DNA of 64,000 nt from Vibrio ouci (GCF_004551525.1 NZ_SATR01000021.1:17333-81332), one strand, 5' to 3'. Numbered from the stretch's first letter, positions 48,081 to 57,675 are shown. Notes: generated from the letters alone by a model not told the origin. Numbers and translations are program-made.

Positions 48081-49187
48081 ATGACTCAAATAAACCGTGA
48101 ACGCCTAATCGACCATTTCTGCCAACTGATCCAAATCGACAGCGAATCGCGTGATGAAAAGCAGATCGCTGAAACACTCTCTGAACAACTTGGGGAACTT
48201 GGCTTTACTGTGCACAAGTTGCCAGTACCGCAAGAGATCTCTAACGGCTTCAACATCTACGCTCGTCTTGAAGGCCAATTAGAAGAAAGCATCGTATTAA
48301 GCTGCCATATGGATACTGTTACTCCAGGTAAAGGCATCGAGCCCGTGATTGAAGACGGCATCATTCGCTCAAAAGGCAATACGATTCTTGGTGGTGACGA
48401 CAAATCGGGCATCGCAGCCATTATGGAAGCGGTTCGTATTATCCAAGAACAAAACGCAGACCATAAGACGATTGAGATTGCGTTTACTGTTCACGAAGAA
48501 GGCGGACTGTTTGGTTCTGAACACTTCGACATGTCATTCATTCAGTCTAACAAAGCGATAGTGTTAGATACTGGCGGCCCGATTGGCACTATCGTAAACG
48601 CAGCCCCTGGTCAGCAAAAGATCGTTGCTAAGTACATTGGTAAGCCTGCTCATGCCGGTCTCGCACCCGAGGAAGGTATCAGCGCGATTCAAGTTGCCGC
48701 TGAAGCAATCACGCAAATGAACCTGTTACGTATTGATGAAGAAACTACCGCCAACATTGGTATCGTCGAAGGGGGCTGCGCAACCAATATCGTTATGCCT
48801 GAACTAAAAGTGGTCGCTGAAGCACGTTCATTGAACGATGACAAACTGACGGCACAAGTTGAGCATATGATCACAACATTCCAAGCGGCTGCCGACAAGC
48901 ACGGTGCGCAACTAGAGATCGAGTCAACTCGCGCGTATAACGCCTTTGTTATTGATGATAACCACCCGCATATTCAAGCGGTGAAGAGTTCGTTTGAAGC
49001 GATTGGCGCTAGCCCTTACACCAAAGGCACCGGCGGTGGTAGCGATGCAAACAACTTCAATGCGAAAGGTCTAACAACAGTGAACATCTCAACGGGGATG
49101 GCTAAGGTCCACACGACTGAAGAATTCATTGCGGTTGAAGATATGGTTAAGGTAACAGAGTTTATGTATCACTACCTGACACATTAA
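48081..49187 (+). CDS. M20 family metallopeptidase (PepT-like)
   Basis: 368 residues. Metal-site motifs: LSCHMDTVTPGKG (His, Asp), LGGDDKSGIAAIME (bridging Asp), VHEEGGLFGSEHFD (Glu pair) and VHTTEEFIAVEDM near the C-terminus. The dimerisation lid lies around 185-285. It resembles tripeptidase-like M20B enzymes of about 370-410 residues. The exact substrate is unknown. Cytoplasmic, single-gene unit. Confidence 0.85.
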   Translation: MTQINRERLIDHFCQLIQIDSESRDEKQIAETLSEQLGELGFTVHKLPVPQEISNGFNIYARLEGQLEESIVLSCHMDTVTPGKGIEPVIEDGIIRSKGNTILGGDDKSGIAAIMEAVRIIQEQNADHKTIEIAFTVHEEGGLFGSEHFDMSFIQSNKAIVLDTGGPIGTIVNAAPGQQKIVAKYIGKPAHAGLAPEEGISAIQVAAEAITQMNLLRIDEETTANIGIVEGGCATNIVMPELKVVAEARSLNDDKLTAQVEHMITTFQAAADKHGAQLEIESTRAYNAFVIDDNHPHIQAVKSSFEAIGASPYTKGTGGGSDANNFNAKGLTTVNISTGMAKVHTTEEFIAVEDMVKVTEFMYHYLTH

Positions 49188-49204
49188 TCCTCTACTCCTT
49201 CGAT

Positions 49205-49232
49205 TAAAAAAGCCGCATGATGCGGCTTTTTA
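49205..49232. terminator. Bidirectional terminator
   Basis: AAAAGCCGCA-TGA-TGCGGCTTTT with flanking A and T runs, between the M20 peptidase and the GGDEF-EAL gene. Confidence 0.9.
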
Positions 49233-49265
49233 TTTACGGATTACACCTTATCTTCGAATAGCGGC

Positions 49266-51050
49266 TTATTTTCTAATCACTACGGGCTCACTCACCTCTT
49301 GCTGTTTTAGCATTGAGAAAAACTCGTCACGAGATAAAGGTTGAGAAAACAGATAGCCCTGATACTGGTCACACTGCTCTTGCGCCAGCACATCGAGTTG
49401 CTCTTGAGCCTCTACCCCTTCAGCCACCAGCTTTATACCCAAACTGTGACCCATTTGAATGATGGTCCTAATCAGGATGCGATCGGAGTGACTGGTCGCA
49501 CACTCATCGACAAAACATTTGTCGATCTTGATGATATCGACCGGTAGTTGCTTAAGGTATTTCAAGCTTGAATACTCTACCCCAAAGTCATCGATCGCAA
49601 TCGAAACACCTATTGCCCGTAACTGCCTGCAGATATCGGTAATGTTCTCCGGATCGCTCATCAAGGTCGATTCGGTGATTTCGAGCTGCAGTAAGTGAGA
49701 AGGCAGTTTGATCTCTTTAAGCGCTTTGACCACCACATCAAATAAATCCGCATGGGCAAACTGTACCGTGGATACGTTCACGGCAATACACACTGGCGTT
49801 CCTGCGTCATTGAACATCCTTGCCTGTCTGCAAGCCTCATAAATGATCCAGTGGCCGACAGGGACAATTTGGGTGGTCTTTTCAGCCACAGGAATAAACT
49901 CAGTAGGCGGCACCATACCTAACTGTGGGTGATTCCAACGTAGCAAGGCTTCCGCCCCCATAACTTGAGCAGAATCCACCGAAACTTTCGGTTGAAACAT
50001 CAGCACAAATTGCTCACTTTTCAGCGCCGATTTAATTTCCGTTTCTATTTGATGCTGGCGAATCGTCTCGCCAAGTAACTCGTCATTAAACCAGCAAACA
50101 TTGTTGTCATGATCTGAGCGAGCTTTGAATAAGGCAAAGTCGGCGTTCTTTTCCCACACTTCGTTACTGCCAGATGCATCTTCTGCAAGTGCAATCCCCA
50201 TACAAAAGCTTAAGCGATGTGACGTGTCATCAACACTGTACATAATTCTTTGATTTTCATTGAGTTTAGACACTAAATCTTCCAGTTTATTGGTTAGCTC
50301 TTCACTCTCAACCAATACCAGAAACTCATCCCCACCCAAGCGATAGACCGTGCCATCCGTACCAATCACATCACGCATGTGCTGGGCAAAAGCCACCAGT
50401 AAATCATCACCATGCCGATAGCCCAATCTATCATTCACATTTTTAAAACCAACCAATCCAATATGAATCAAGCCGAAGTGGATTGCATTCGCTTTGTCGA
50501 CCTGTGCTATCGCATCTTTGTAAGCATTCATGTTTGGCAGTTTGGTCAGATAATCAGTCTGACTTTTGGTTCTAAACTCTGCCGCTTGCTGCTTGGTTTT
50601 CACATAGTAATAAGTCATTAGAGTGGCAAACAGCGTAATGGCGGTTAGCTCTAAAGAGGTGTCAATAAACGCATCAAAATCCGATAGCGACAATTGGTAT
50701 AGATAACCATTGATCAAAGCAGCACACACCGCTATTGGCCACAACGTGCCAGGGAAAAGGACGATGTAGCAGAAAGGCAATAGAAACAAGCATTCTTTAA
50801 TCGCATCTAAGGGAAACGATTGGACTAACCCACCAAAGATAAACAGCGCCGTGGCTGAAAAAGCAAAGATATGTTTTAAAGATTCTGATGTGACGACCAA
50901 TGCCATAAGGAGAAAAGCGGGAAACAGGTAATAGGCGTATTCCCAAGGGTGAGGCTGCGAAATCAACCCGTGCGAAGTAATGCCTACTGCCCCTATATAC
51001 GCAATATAGACGATTACCTGCATACCTTGATTAATTTTAACCAGTTGCAT
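49266..51050 (-). CDS. Membrane GGDEF-EAL cyclic di-GMP protein
   Basis: 594 residues from the ATG that has AAGG six bases before it (a TTG five codons earlier is less likely). About six N-terminal helices (10-155) precede a GGDEF domain with intact RLGGDEF. An EAL domain follows with EALLRW, NVS, ITES, IDDFG, KIDK, VAEGVE and DQYQGY. All catalytic EAL residues appear present. The usual DDFGTGYSSL loop reads DDFGVEYSSL. No RxxD inhibitory site precedes GGDEF. It could be bifunctional, with phosphodiesterase activity most likely. Confidence 0.88.
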   Translation of the reverse strand: MQLVKINQGMQVIVYIAYIGAVGITSHGLISQPHPWEYAYYLFPAFLLMALVVTSESLKHIFAFSATALFIFGGLVQSFPLDAIKECLFLLPFCYIVLFPGTLWPIAVCAALINGYLYQLSLSDFDAFIDTSLELTAITLFATLMTYYYVKTKQQAAEFRTKSQTDYLTKLPNMNAYKDAIAQVDKANAIHFGLIHIGLVGFKNVNDRLGYRHGDDLLVAFAQHMRDVIGTDGTVYRLGGDEFLVLVESEELTNKLEDLVSKLNENQRIMYSVDDTSHRLSFCMGIALAEDASGSNEVWEKNADFALFKARSDHDNNVCWFNDELLGETIRQHQIETEIKSALKSEQFVLMFQPKVSVDSAQVMGAEALLRWNHPQLGMVPPTEFIPVAEKTTQIVPVGHWIIYEACRQARMFNDAGTPVCIAVNVSTVQFAHADLFDVVVKALKEIKLPSHLLQLEITESTLMSDPENITDICRQLRAIGVSIAIDDFGVEYSSLKYLKQLPVDIIKIDKCFVDECATSHSDRILIRTIIQMGHSLGIKLVAEGVEAQEQLDVLAQEQCDQYQGYLFSQPLSRDEFFSMLKQQEVSEPVVIRK

Positions 51051-51153
51051 CCGATGCCTTACCAATCCCTGTGCTCATATAAACAGTAGCGCAAATTCAA
51101 CATTTCGAGAGGACGAAATGAACATATTGTTCTATTTAGCTTAGGTGACCTAC

Positions 51154-51180
51154 AAAAAAAGCGCCTCTGTAGGCGCTTTA
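51154..51180 (-). terminator. Terminator after the coiled-coil gene
   Basis: AAAGCGCCT/AGGCGCTTT stem, followed on the minus strand by T7. Confidence 0.85.
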
Positions 51181-51206
51181 TATGAATTCTTTGATTATGG
51201 TACGGC

Positions 51207-51941
51207 TTACAAACCAAGCTCTTCCGATAATGCTTGCATCTGTTTCAAGTCCATTTGATGAACTCGAATCATTTGCTCAATTTGGCTCAATCGAGAGTTC
51301 GCTTCGTCTTGCTTATCGCACGCATCTGATTTTGCATCCCACGAAGTCCCTTCAAGGTAGACATCACAGGCTTTTTTAAGCGCTACCAGTTTCGGCTCTA
51401 GCTCGTCACGCTCTTTCTCTAACGCTTCTAACTCTTGCTTCACTTTCAATTCTTGCTGGAACAACTCTCTTGAACGTTCAAACATGGTCGCCTGCATATC
51501 AGCTTGGCGGTTCAGTTTGCTGTTTTTAGAGTTAGCACTATCAAGTTGTTCACGTTGCGTTGTGACTTGCTGCTCAAGCGAAAGATTCACTTTTTCCAAC
51601 TCTTTCACTTGCTGCTCAAGCTTGCTCATAGACGCTTGGTGAGCTTCTTGTTGCTCTTGGATGGCCAGCTGCAGCTTCTGCTCAACTTCATCATCGACTT
51701 TAGCGACTTTTTCTTCCACTCGAACAGCCATCTGTTTCTTGTCAGCGGCCAGCGTTTGATACTGTTGTTCCAACGTATGGTAAGTCTCTTCCCATTTTTT
51801 TGCGGTCAACGTTGAGCCAATCAAGCCCCCTAATGCCAAGCCTAAAACGCCAGCAATAATGATATATATCTGAGTGCGTTTATCTCGCTCTTCAATGACA
51901 ACAACGTCATCATTTTCTTGGCTATCGGTTTGTTCGTTCAA
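51207..51941 (-). CDS. Single-pass membrane protein with long coiled coil
   Basis: 244 residues: an acidic N-terminus (1-20), one membrane helix (about 24-45 with a GLALGGLIG glycine pattern), then an almost continuous Glu/Gln/Lys-rich coiled coil (50-240). Two Cys residues occur near 187 and 205. Such proteins are sometimes labelled as partition proteins without evidence. I do not recognise a function. It starts 17 bp after a small membrane protein gene and is probably co-transcribed with it. Confidence 0.75.
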   Translation of the reverse strand: MNEQTDSQENDDVVVIEERDKRTQIYIIIAGVLGLALGGLIGSTLTAKKWEETYHTLEQQYQTLAADKKQMAVRVEEKVAKVDDEVEQKLQLAIQEQQEAHQASMSKLEQQVKELEKVNLSLEQQVTTQREQLDSANSKNSKLNRQADMQATMFERSRELFQQELKVKQELEALEKERDELEPKLVALKKACDVYLEGTSWDAKSDACDKQDEANSRLSQIEQMIRVHQMDLKQMQALSEELGL

Positions 51942-51958
51942 TTCTTTGCTCCGAGTCG

Positions 51959-52117
51959 TTAGCGGATGAGTTCTGTGACCATTAATGTCGCGGTATAGAT
52001 TAAAAAGCCAGATACCATGGTAATCACAACGTATTTTTGTAGCTTCTCGCTGGTTCGATAACGTATCAACACATAAGCTAACGCGATCAAAAATACTATA
52101 GCCAATAACCTTGTCAT
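51959..52117 (-). CDS. 52-residue two-helix membrane protein
   Basis: A short gene with a strong Shine-Dalgarno (AAGGAGAGG, then TT and ATG). The product begins MTRLLAIVFLIALAYVL (first helix). A basic turn RYRTSEKLQKY follows, then a second helix VVITMVSGFLIYTATLMV, and it ends TELIR. It lies 17 bp upstream of the coiled-coil gene on the same strand, so the two are probably an operon. No family recognised. Confidence 0.7.
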   Translation of the reverse strand: MTRLLAIVFLIALAYVLIRYRTSEKLQKYVVITMVSGFLIYTATLMVTELIR

Positions 52118-52339
52118 AACCTCTCCTTAGGCAGACTTTCTACTTCTTACTTTATACCATTTTTGTCCCTAAATAGTCAGAATTACGTAGGTTTCTTGTC
52201 GAGCAAACAGAGCACATTGGCTCAAGGTCGCACTAACAGGACAAACAATCATCAACTACCGGTGTGAGCTAGCATTTAATTTGGTGACAACGGCAATTTG
52301 GGGTATAAAGGACTCACAATTATCAGTGAGATATTAGAT

Positions 52340-52678
52340 ATGAAACCATACCAATTAAACAACAAAAAACGTCGTATTCAGAAAAAACTGTTCTTAGGTG
52401 AGTTTGCAATGCTTGGCTTCGAACTAAGCTGTGAAACGACGATCAACGACTTCGATCGTTACGATACGTTTGTTGATGACTTCATTGATTATGTAGACGC
52501 TCTTGGCTTATGTTTCGGCGGCGGTGGCCTTGAACTTTTTGAAGGTTTCCTATGCTGCACTGAACGTTATGCCGATGTGACTGAAGAGCAGAAAGCACAA
52601 GTTGTCGCTTGGCTAGAAGCTCGTGAAGAAGTGACATCAGTAAAAACGAGCGAACTCGTTGATGCTAACTACTTCTAA
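52340..52678 (+). CDS. yggL: YggL family protein (DUF469)
   Basis: 112 residues from the ATG giving MKPYQLNNKKRR. The open frame extends 14 codons upstream without homology. The N-terminal KKRRIQKKLFLGEF and the region LCFGGGGLELFEGFL are typical of the ~108-residue YggL family, which has been linked to ribosome/50S association. Closed by a strong terminator. Confidence 0.85.
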   Translation: MKPYQLNNKKRRIQKKLFLGEFAMLGFELSCETTINDFDRYDTFVDDFIDYVDALGLCFGGGGLELFEGFLCCTERYADVTEEQKAQVVAWLEAREEVTSVKTSELVDANYF

Positions 52679-52684
52679 ATAAAG

Positions 52685-52712
52685 AATAGCGCCATAACGG
52701 CGCTATTTTTTT
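52685..52712. terminator. Terminator after yggL
   Basis: AATAGCGCC/GGCGCTATT stem, 5-base loop, T7. Confidence 0.9.
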
Positions 52713-52717
52713 ATCTG

Positions 52718-52960
52718 CTACCTTACCTCTAACCCTAAATTGTACTGAGCTAAACATCTCAAAACGTAACTGACTTTAAGAAACGCAGCGATCACTATCG
52801 TACTTATATGCGCCGCGATTTGTTGAGGCAAAGAGAATGCGTCTGCATAAGGGTAAGAAATCAGTACACTCACAAGCATAGCCAACGCCGTTACCGCTAA
52901 AGCAACGTTAGAGAATGAGAGTAACATACTGAAATTTTTTTTCGTTGGTTGAGCAATCAT
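52718..52960 (-). CDS. 80-residue membrane protein
   Basis: Two hydrophobic segments (about 16-34 and 47-64). GAGG sits five bases before the ATG. No recognised family. Convergent with yggL and divergent from the riboswitch region. Confidence 0.6.
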   Translation of the reverse strand: MIAQPTKKNFSMLLSFSNVALAVTALAMLVSVLISYPYADAFSLPQQIAAHISTIVIAAFLKVSYVLRCLAQYNLGLEVR

Positions 52961-53261
52961 ATCGACCTCACTGTGATCTTTATTTTGTTTTACCCTTCTA
53001 TTGCAGTTTCCTTGCCAAATAAACTAACCCTTATAAAACAAGCAAATAAAACAACCCCAACCCAATAATAAGTCATATTGACTCACAATTTACACAAGTC
53101 AAAATGACACACCCAAACCATTAAGACATTGAAATTCGACCGCAAAATTATTGTTATTTCATATGAAAATTTTGGTTGAATTACACCAAAAGAATGATAG
53201 AGTTCACACGTCAGCATGATTTCAGAACTGTTGACTAACTTTTATCCACTAGTTGGATAAT

Positions 53262-53490
53262 CGTTCCGATGAAGACTGCAGGAGAGTGGTTATTTACCAA
53301 ATTTTAACATTTGGTAAGAATAACCTACCGAAGAAGTAAATCTTTCAGGTGCCACGTTGTGGTGAGGACTGTCGTTGGAGGAACCTCTGGAGAGAACCGT
53401 ACTACTTAGTTGTAGAAAGCGGTCGCCGAAGGAGCAAGCTCTACCCTAATTGGTAGTGTGAAACTCTCAGGCAAAAGGACAGAGGAGTGG
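53262..53490 (+). ncRNA. Tandem glycine riboswitch
   Basis: Two consecutive aptamers are visible. The first runs from GACTGCAGGAGAG through CTACCGAAGAAGTAAATC to TTTCAGGTG. The second runs from GGACTGTCGTTGGAGGAACC through GCGGTCGCCGAAGGAGCAAG to CTCTCAGGCAAAAGGACAG. GAGAG, CCGAAG and CAGG are the conserved core elements of the gcvT-type motif. This is the arrangement first described upstream of a symporter gene in V. cholerae. A hairpin (53533-53551, CAGAGATC/GATCTCTG) follows and may be part of the expression platform. It probably adjusts the downstream symporter to glycine. Confidence 0.92.
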
Positions 53491-53599
53491 AAAGACCTAT
53501 TCTGCTGCATGGCGTTTGTTGTGCATCAATACCAGAGATCCGCGATCTCTGCGCTTTCACTCTTCTCCTTAAATAAGCATTATCACTTAAGGGGAAATC

Positions 53600-54973
53600 A
53601 TGGATAACCTACAATCTTTACTTAAAACAATCGACAATTTTGTCTGGGGCCCACCGCTGCTCATTTTGCTCGTTGGTACTGGTGTCTACTTCACTTTTCG
53701 CTTAGGCCTATTACAGTTTCGACACCTGCCTACTGCCCTCAAAATGGTCTTCAGTAAAGATGACTCTAATAAGCAAGGTGACGTTTCAAGCTTCGCCGCG
53801 TTATGTACTGCTCTATCTGCCACCATTGGTACTGGTAATATTGTTGGTGTCGCAACCGCGATAAAACTAGGTGGTCCAGGCGCACTGTTTTGGATGTGGC
53901 TGGCAGCCTTATTCGGTATGGCAACAAAATACGCTGAATGCTTGTTGGCAGTAAAATACCGCCAGCAAGACAGCAACGGTCAGATGATCGGTGGCCCAAT
54001 GTATTACCTGCAATATGGCGTAGGTTCAAAAGCGTTAGCCGTTATGTTTGCGGTCTTTGCTTTAGGCGTGGCCTGCTTCGGTATTGGCACCTTCCCTCAG
54101 GTAAACGCTATTTTGGACGCGAGCGAGATCTCTTTTGGTGTCTCACGCGAGATTTCAGCCAGCGTACTAACCCTTCTAGTTGCTTTCGTTACCTTGGGCG
54201 GTATTAAATCCATCGCTAATGTCGCAGGTAAGGTCGTTCCGACTATGGCGCTGTTCTATGTGCTTGCCTGCTTAAGCGTGATCATCATGAATGCTGATAA
54301 GCTGCTTGAAGCAATAGAATTGGTGCTTGTTTCTGCGTTTACTTCAACGGCGGCAACAGGTGGTTTCTTAGGCGCAAGTATTATGCTGGCTATTCAGTCT
54401 GGTATCGCACGCGGGGTATTTTCTAACGAATCGGGCCTTGGTAGTGCACCAATGGCTGCAGCGGCGGCAAAAACAGACTCATGTGTTAAGCAAGGCCTGA
54501 TCTCAATGACAGGTACGTTTTTCGATACTATTATCATCTGTACCATGACAGGCCTAGCGTTGATCCTAACTGGCGCATGGCAAAGTGACTTTGCGGGCGC
54601 AGCGATGACCACCCATGCGTTTGCTGTTGGTCTCAACGCACAGACATTTGGCCCAATGCTGGTCTCTATTGGCCTAATCTTCTTCGCCTTCACGACGATT
54701 CTAGGCTGGAACTACTACGGTGAGCGCTGCGTTGTGTATCTGTTCGGTACCAAAGCGGTATTACCTTACAAGTTTATCTTTGTCGCTTTAGTCGCATCAG
54801 GTGCATTCCTTCACCTCGATATGATTTGGATTATTGCCGATATCGTCAACGGTTTGATGGCGATACCTAATCTGATTGGCCTCATCGCGCTGCGTCAGGT
54901 AGTGATTGAAGAAACCAAACAATACTTCGCCGCCAGTGTTAACTCACTGAAAGAGCCTCAGTTGCAAAACTAA
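53600..54973 (+). CDS. Sodium:alanine/glycine symporter (AgcS family)
   Basis: A 457-residue transporter with about 11 helices. LSATIGTGNIVGVATAI and the segment GPGALFWMWLAALFGMATKY (about 74-115) are AgcS signatures, as is GIARGVFSNESGLGSAPMAAAAA. It imports or exports small neutral amino acids with Na+ at the inner membrane. Control by a glycine riboswitch argues that glycine is a substrate. The ribosome binding site AAGGGGA lies after the riboswitch. Confidence 0.92.
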   Translation: MDNLQSLLKTIDNFVWGPPLLILLVGTGVYFTFRLGLLQFRHLPTALKMVFSKDDSNKQGDVSSFAALCTALSATIGTGNIVGVATAIKLGGPGALFWMWLAALFGMATKYAECLLAVKYRQQDSNGQMIGGPMYYLQYGVGSKALAVMFAVFALGVACFGIGTFPQVNAILDASEISFGVSREISASVLTLLVAFVTLGGIKSIANVAGKVVPTMALFYVLACLSVIIMNADKLLEAIELVLVSAFTSTAATGGFLGASIMLAIQSGIARGVFSNESGLGSAPMAAAAAKTDSCVKQGLISMTGTFFDTIIICTMTGLALILTGAWQSDFAGAAMTTHAFAVGLNAQTFGPMLVSIGLIFFAFTTILGWNYYGERCVVYLFGTKAVLPYKFIFVALVASGAFLHLDMIWIIADIVNGLMAIPNLIGLIALRQVVIEETKQYFAASVNSLKEPQLQN

Positions 54974-54979
54974 CCCAGT

Positions 54980-55010
54980 AAAAAACAGCGACCTCGGTCG
55001 CTGTTTTTTT
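54980..55010. terminator. Bidirectional terminator after the symporter
   Basis: AAAAACAGCGAC with its complement, 4-base loop, T run on both strands. Confidence 0.9.
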
Positions 55011-55635
55011 ATTCTTCCACCATGAGTTTTATCCCCAAACCGACTAACACGGCCCCGGTCGTCGCTTCCATCCTTTTCATAAAGGTCGCACTTTTCAACA
55101 GACTCTTTGCCGAGTTTAGCAATCCCGCCAGTCCACACTGCCAGATCATCGCAATCACAAAGTGGATACTCGCCATCAAGCAAGATTGCACAAATGCCGA
55201 ACCTTCAGGATTAATAAACTGAGGTAAAAAGGCCAAATAAAACACCGCGGTTTTAGGGTTAAGCACATTAGAAAGAAAGCCTTCTCTCAGTGAGCGCTTA
55301 ACGTCGATTCGTGTGTGCGCGCACTCTGTCGCCAGCGATCCGACCTTCCCTTTCCAAACACTTCTTAGGGTCGTCATTCCTAACCAAATCAGGTACGCCG
55401 CACCGACCATCTTAACAAGGTTAAACAACTCAGCAGACTGAGCTAAAATGGCAGAGATGCCCACTGCTGAAAACGTGGCGTGAACAAAAAGGCCAAGACA
55501 GATCCCTAAACTGGTTGTCGCACCATCGGCAAAACCGCCACGTGAAGAGTTACGTACCACCAGCGCGGTGTCCAAACCCGGCGTCAGTGTAAGGATGGTT
55601 ATCGCTAACAAAAAAGCTTCAAAATTATTGAACAC
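55009..55635 (-). CDS. LysE/RhtB family amino acid exporter
   Basis: 208 residues from a GTG start that has AGGAG five bases before it; upstream in-frame ATGs would add 12-26 residues without a ribosome binding site. Six predicted helices. The family motif LTLTPGLDTALVVRNSSRGG (about 14-33) is clear, as are LGICLGLFVHA and GAAYLIWLG. It would export an amino acid or related metabolite. A second member of the family lies at 58414. Confidence 0.88.
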   Translation of the reverse strand: MFNNFEAFLLAITILTLTPGLDTALVVRNSSRGGFADGATTSLGICLGLFVHATFSAVGISAILAQSAELFNLVKMVGAAYLIWLGMTTLRSVWKGKVGSLATECAHTRIDVKRSLREGFLSNVLNPKTAVFYLAFLPQFINPEGSAFVQSCLMASIHFVIAMIWQCGLAGLLNSAKSLLKSATFMKRMEATTGAVLVGLGIKLMVEE

Positions 55636-55866
55636 GTCAACTCCTATGACAGTGGCTAGTGGGAGGCTCATGTCGATATTGAACCCTCTTACCCCAATCT
55701 GGCAATAAAACACCCTACTAAAAACGTGATCATAGTTCCACTAATGATTGAACTCACATTTTTTAATGCATGCAGATGTACTGAATGACAGCCCATTAAA
55801 ATTTATTTAGTATGCCGTTAGGTAACAACCTATTTCACGACATGTCACTTCGGGGGGAAGAAACAC

Positions 55867-56034
55867 ATGGTGATGGTACAGCTCTCTTACCAGGTAATGG
55901 GCATTGGTAAATGGATACAAGTTAACGTCAGCCAAGATGTGGCTAACGCACTACTGATTGAATACGAAAGCTATGGCTGGCCCGTCAAATTAACAATACA
56001 AGAAACGGAATTGCAACTCGCTAACCATGGATAA
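55867..56034 (+). CDS. 55-residue small protein
   Basis: A short ORF with GGGGGAAG ahead of the ATG and a terminator 20 bp after the stop. The product (MVMVQLSYQVMGIGKW...) is soluble with alternating hydrophobic residues, compatible with a small beta/alpha domain. No family recognised. Confidence 0.55.
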   Translation: MVMVQLSYQVMGIGKWIQVNVSQDVANALLIEYESYGWPVKLTIQETELQLANHG

Positions 56035-56051
56035 AACAAGCGGTAATAACT

Positions 56052-56088
56052 TGGTCTACCCGATTTAGGTTGGTAGACTTTGTTTTTT
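56052..56088 (+). terminator. Terminator after the 55-residue ORF
   Basis: GTCTACC/GGTAGAC stem followed by TTTG and T6. Confidence 0.75.
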
Positions 56089-56110
56089 ATCCAGTCACGG
56101 AAGGCGATTT

Positions 56111-57592
56111 ATGAGCGCATTCAACAAATTAGTAGCCCACTCTCAGAAAATATCTCACTTTGAACACCTTGCAGCCATTGTTGGTTGGGATCAAGCAGCA
56201 ATGATGCCCTCTGGCGGTAATGAGGCTCGCAGCAGCGCGGTTGCTGAGTTATCGGTTCATATCCACTCTCTTCACACGCAGCCGCAGCTTGCAGATTGGT
56301 TTGCTCAAGCTGAACAAGAAACTCTCAACACTCAAGACTGTGCAACGCTAAGAGAGCTTAAGCGTCAGTGGCAGCAGGCAAACTTACTTCCTGAGTCTTT
56401 GGTGCAAGCGAAATCATTAGCGGGTTCAAAATGTGAACATGCATGGCGTAGCCAACGCGGTGATAACGACTGGCAAGGTTTCGAAAAGAACTGGGCAGAA
56501 GTGGTTAAGCTATCTCAAGAAGAAGCGCAAATAAGAGCAGAGGCGAATAACCTAACCCCTTACGACGCCATGCTCGATATTTATGAGCCGGGTACGAGCT
56601 CTGAATCTCTTGACCGACTGTTTAATGATGTAAAAACTTGGCTACCAGATCTGATTGATCAAGTCATCGAAAAGCAATCAACTGAGCACTTCATTGAGCC
56701 ACAAGGTACGTTCGAGACCAGCAAACAGAAAGCGCTCGGCTTAGAAGTGATGAAGCTATTGCAATTTGACTTCGAACACGGTCGATTAGATGAAAGCGTG
56801 CACCCATTTTGTGGCGGTGTCCCGAGTGATGTAAGAATCACAACTCGTTACGATGAGAACGAGTTTGTTCAATCGTTGATGGGCATTGTCCACGAGACTG
56901 GCCATGCTCGTTATGAACAAGGCCTGCCGACTGCTCTCGCTGGATTGCCTTCAGGCGAAGCTCGTTCAATGGGTATTCACGAATCGCAGTCACTGTTTTT
57001 TGAAATGCAGGTTGGCCGAAGTGACGCCTTTATTCAGCATCTTGCGCAGCTCGCAGGCAAGCACTTTACTCAGCATGACAAAGCCCTGTTCACTCAAGAG
57101 AATTTCCAGAAGCTTTATACCCGAGTGAAGAAAGACTTTATCCGAGTCGATGCTGATGAGCTCACCTACCCTGCTCACGTTATTTTACGTTATGAGATCG
57201 AGCGCGATCTTATCAATGGCAACATCAAGCACACTGACGTCCCTGAGCTCTGGGATAGCAAAATGCAGCAATACCTTGGCTTATCAACTCAAGGCAATTT
57301 TAAGAACGGCTGTATGCAAGACATTCACTGGACGGACGGCGCATTCGGCTACTTCCCTTCTTATACCTTAGGAGCGATGTATGCGGCGCAATTTATGGCG
57401 TCAATGAAGCAAAGCGTCGATGTTGATGGCGCAATTCGCAGCGGAGATCTTAGCCCGATATTTACTTGGTTATCAGACAATATCTGGAGTAAAGGCAGCT
57501 TACTCACAACCGATGAGTTAGTGAAACAAGCCACGGGTGAAACGCTAAACGCAAGTCACTTTAAGCAACACTTAGCTAATCGCTATCTATAA
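56111..57592 (+). CDS. M32 family carboxypeptidase
   Basis: 493 residues, the typical length of thermostable carboxypeptidase 1 (Taq) relatives. Active site HETGHARYEQG (His-Glu-xx-His), with the preceding DVRITTRYDEN and following HESQSLFFEMQVGRS blocks conserved in M32. It removes C-terminal residues from peptides in the cytoplasm using a divalent metal. Single-gene unit with its own terminator. Confidence 0.93.
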   Translation: MSAFNKLVAHSQKISHFEHLAAIVGWDQAAMMPSGGNEARSSAVAELSVHIHSLHTQPQLADWFAQAEQETLNTQDCATLRELKRQWQQANLLPESLVQAKSLAGSKCEHAWRSQRGDNDWQGFEKNWAEVVKLSQEEAQIRAEANNLTPYDAMLDIYEPGTSSESLDRLFNDVKTWLPDLIDQVIEKQSTEHFIEPQGTFETSKQKALGLEVMKLLQFDFEHGRLDESVHPFCGGVPSDVRITTRYDENEFVQSLMGIVHETGHARYEQGLPTALAGLPSGEARSMGIHESQSLFFEMQVGRSDAFIQHLAQLAGKHFTQHDKALFTQENFQKLYTRVKKDFIRVDADELTYPAHVILRYEIERDLINGNIKHTDVPELWDSKMQQYLGLSTQGNFKNGCMQDIHWTDGAFGYFPSYTLGAMYAAQFMASMKQSVDVDGAIRSGDLSPIFTWLSDNIWSKGSLLTTDELVKQATGETLNASHFKQHLANRYL

Positions 57593-57607
57593 CCGTTAGT
57601 CAGTAAC

Positions 57608-57648
57608 AAAAAACGCCTCAATGATCCGTCGATTATTGAGGCGTTTTT
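57608..57648. terminator. Bidirectional terminator
   Basis: AAAACGCCTCAAT with its complement and T5, between the M32 gene and yjdM. Confidence 0.9.
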
Positions 57649-57675
57649 ATCATTATTAGATTGATATCAAGGGCG

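Noticed and set aside
53600..54700. Antisense and overlapping frames in the AgcS gene
   Set aside because: Explained by the transporter coding sequence; no independent support.
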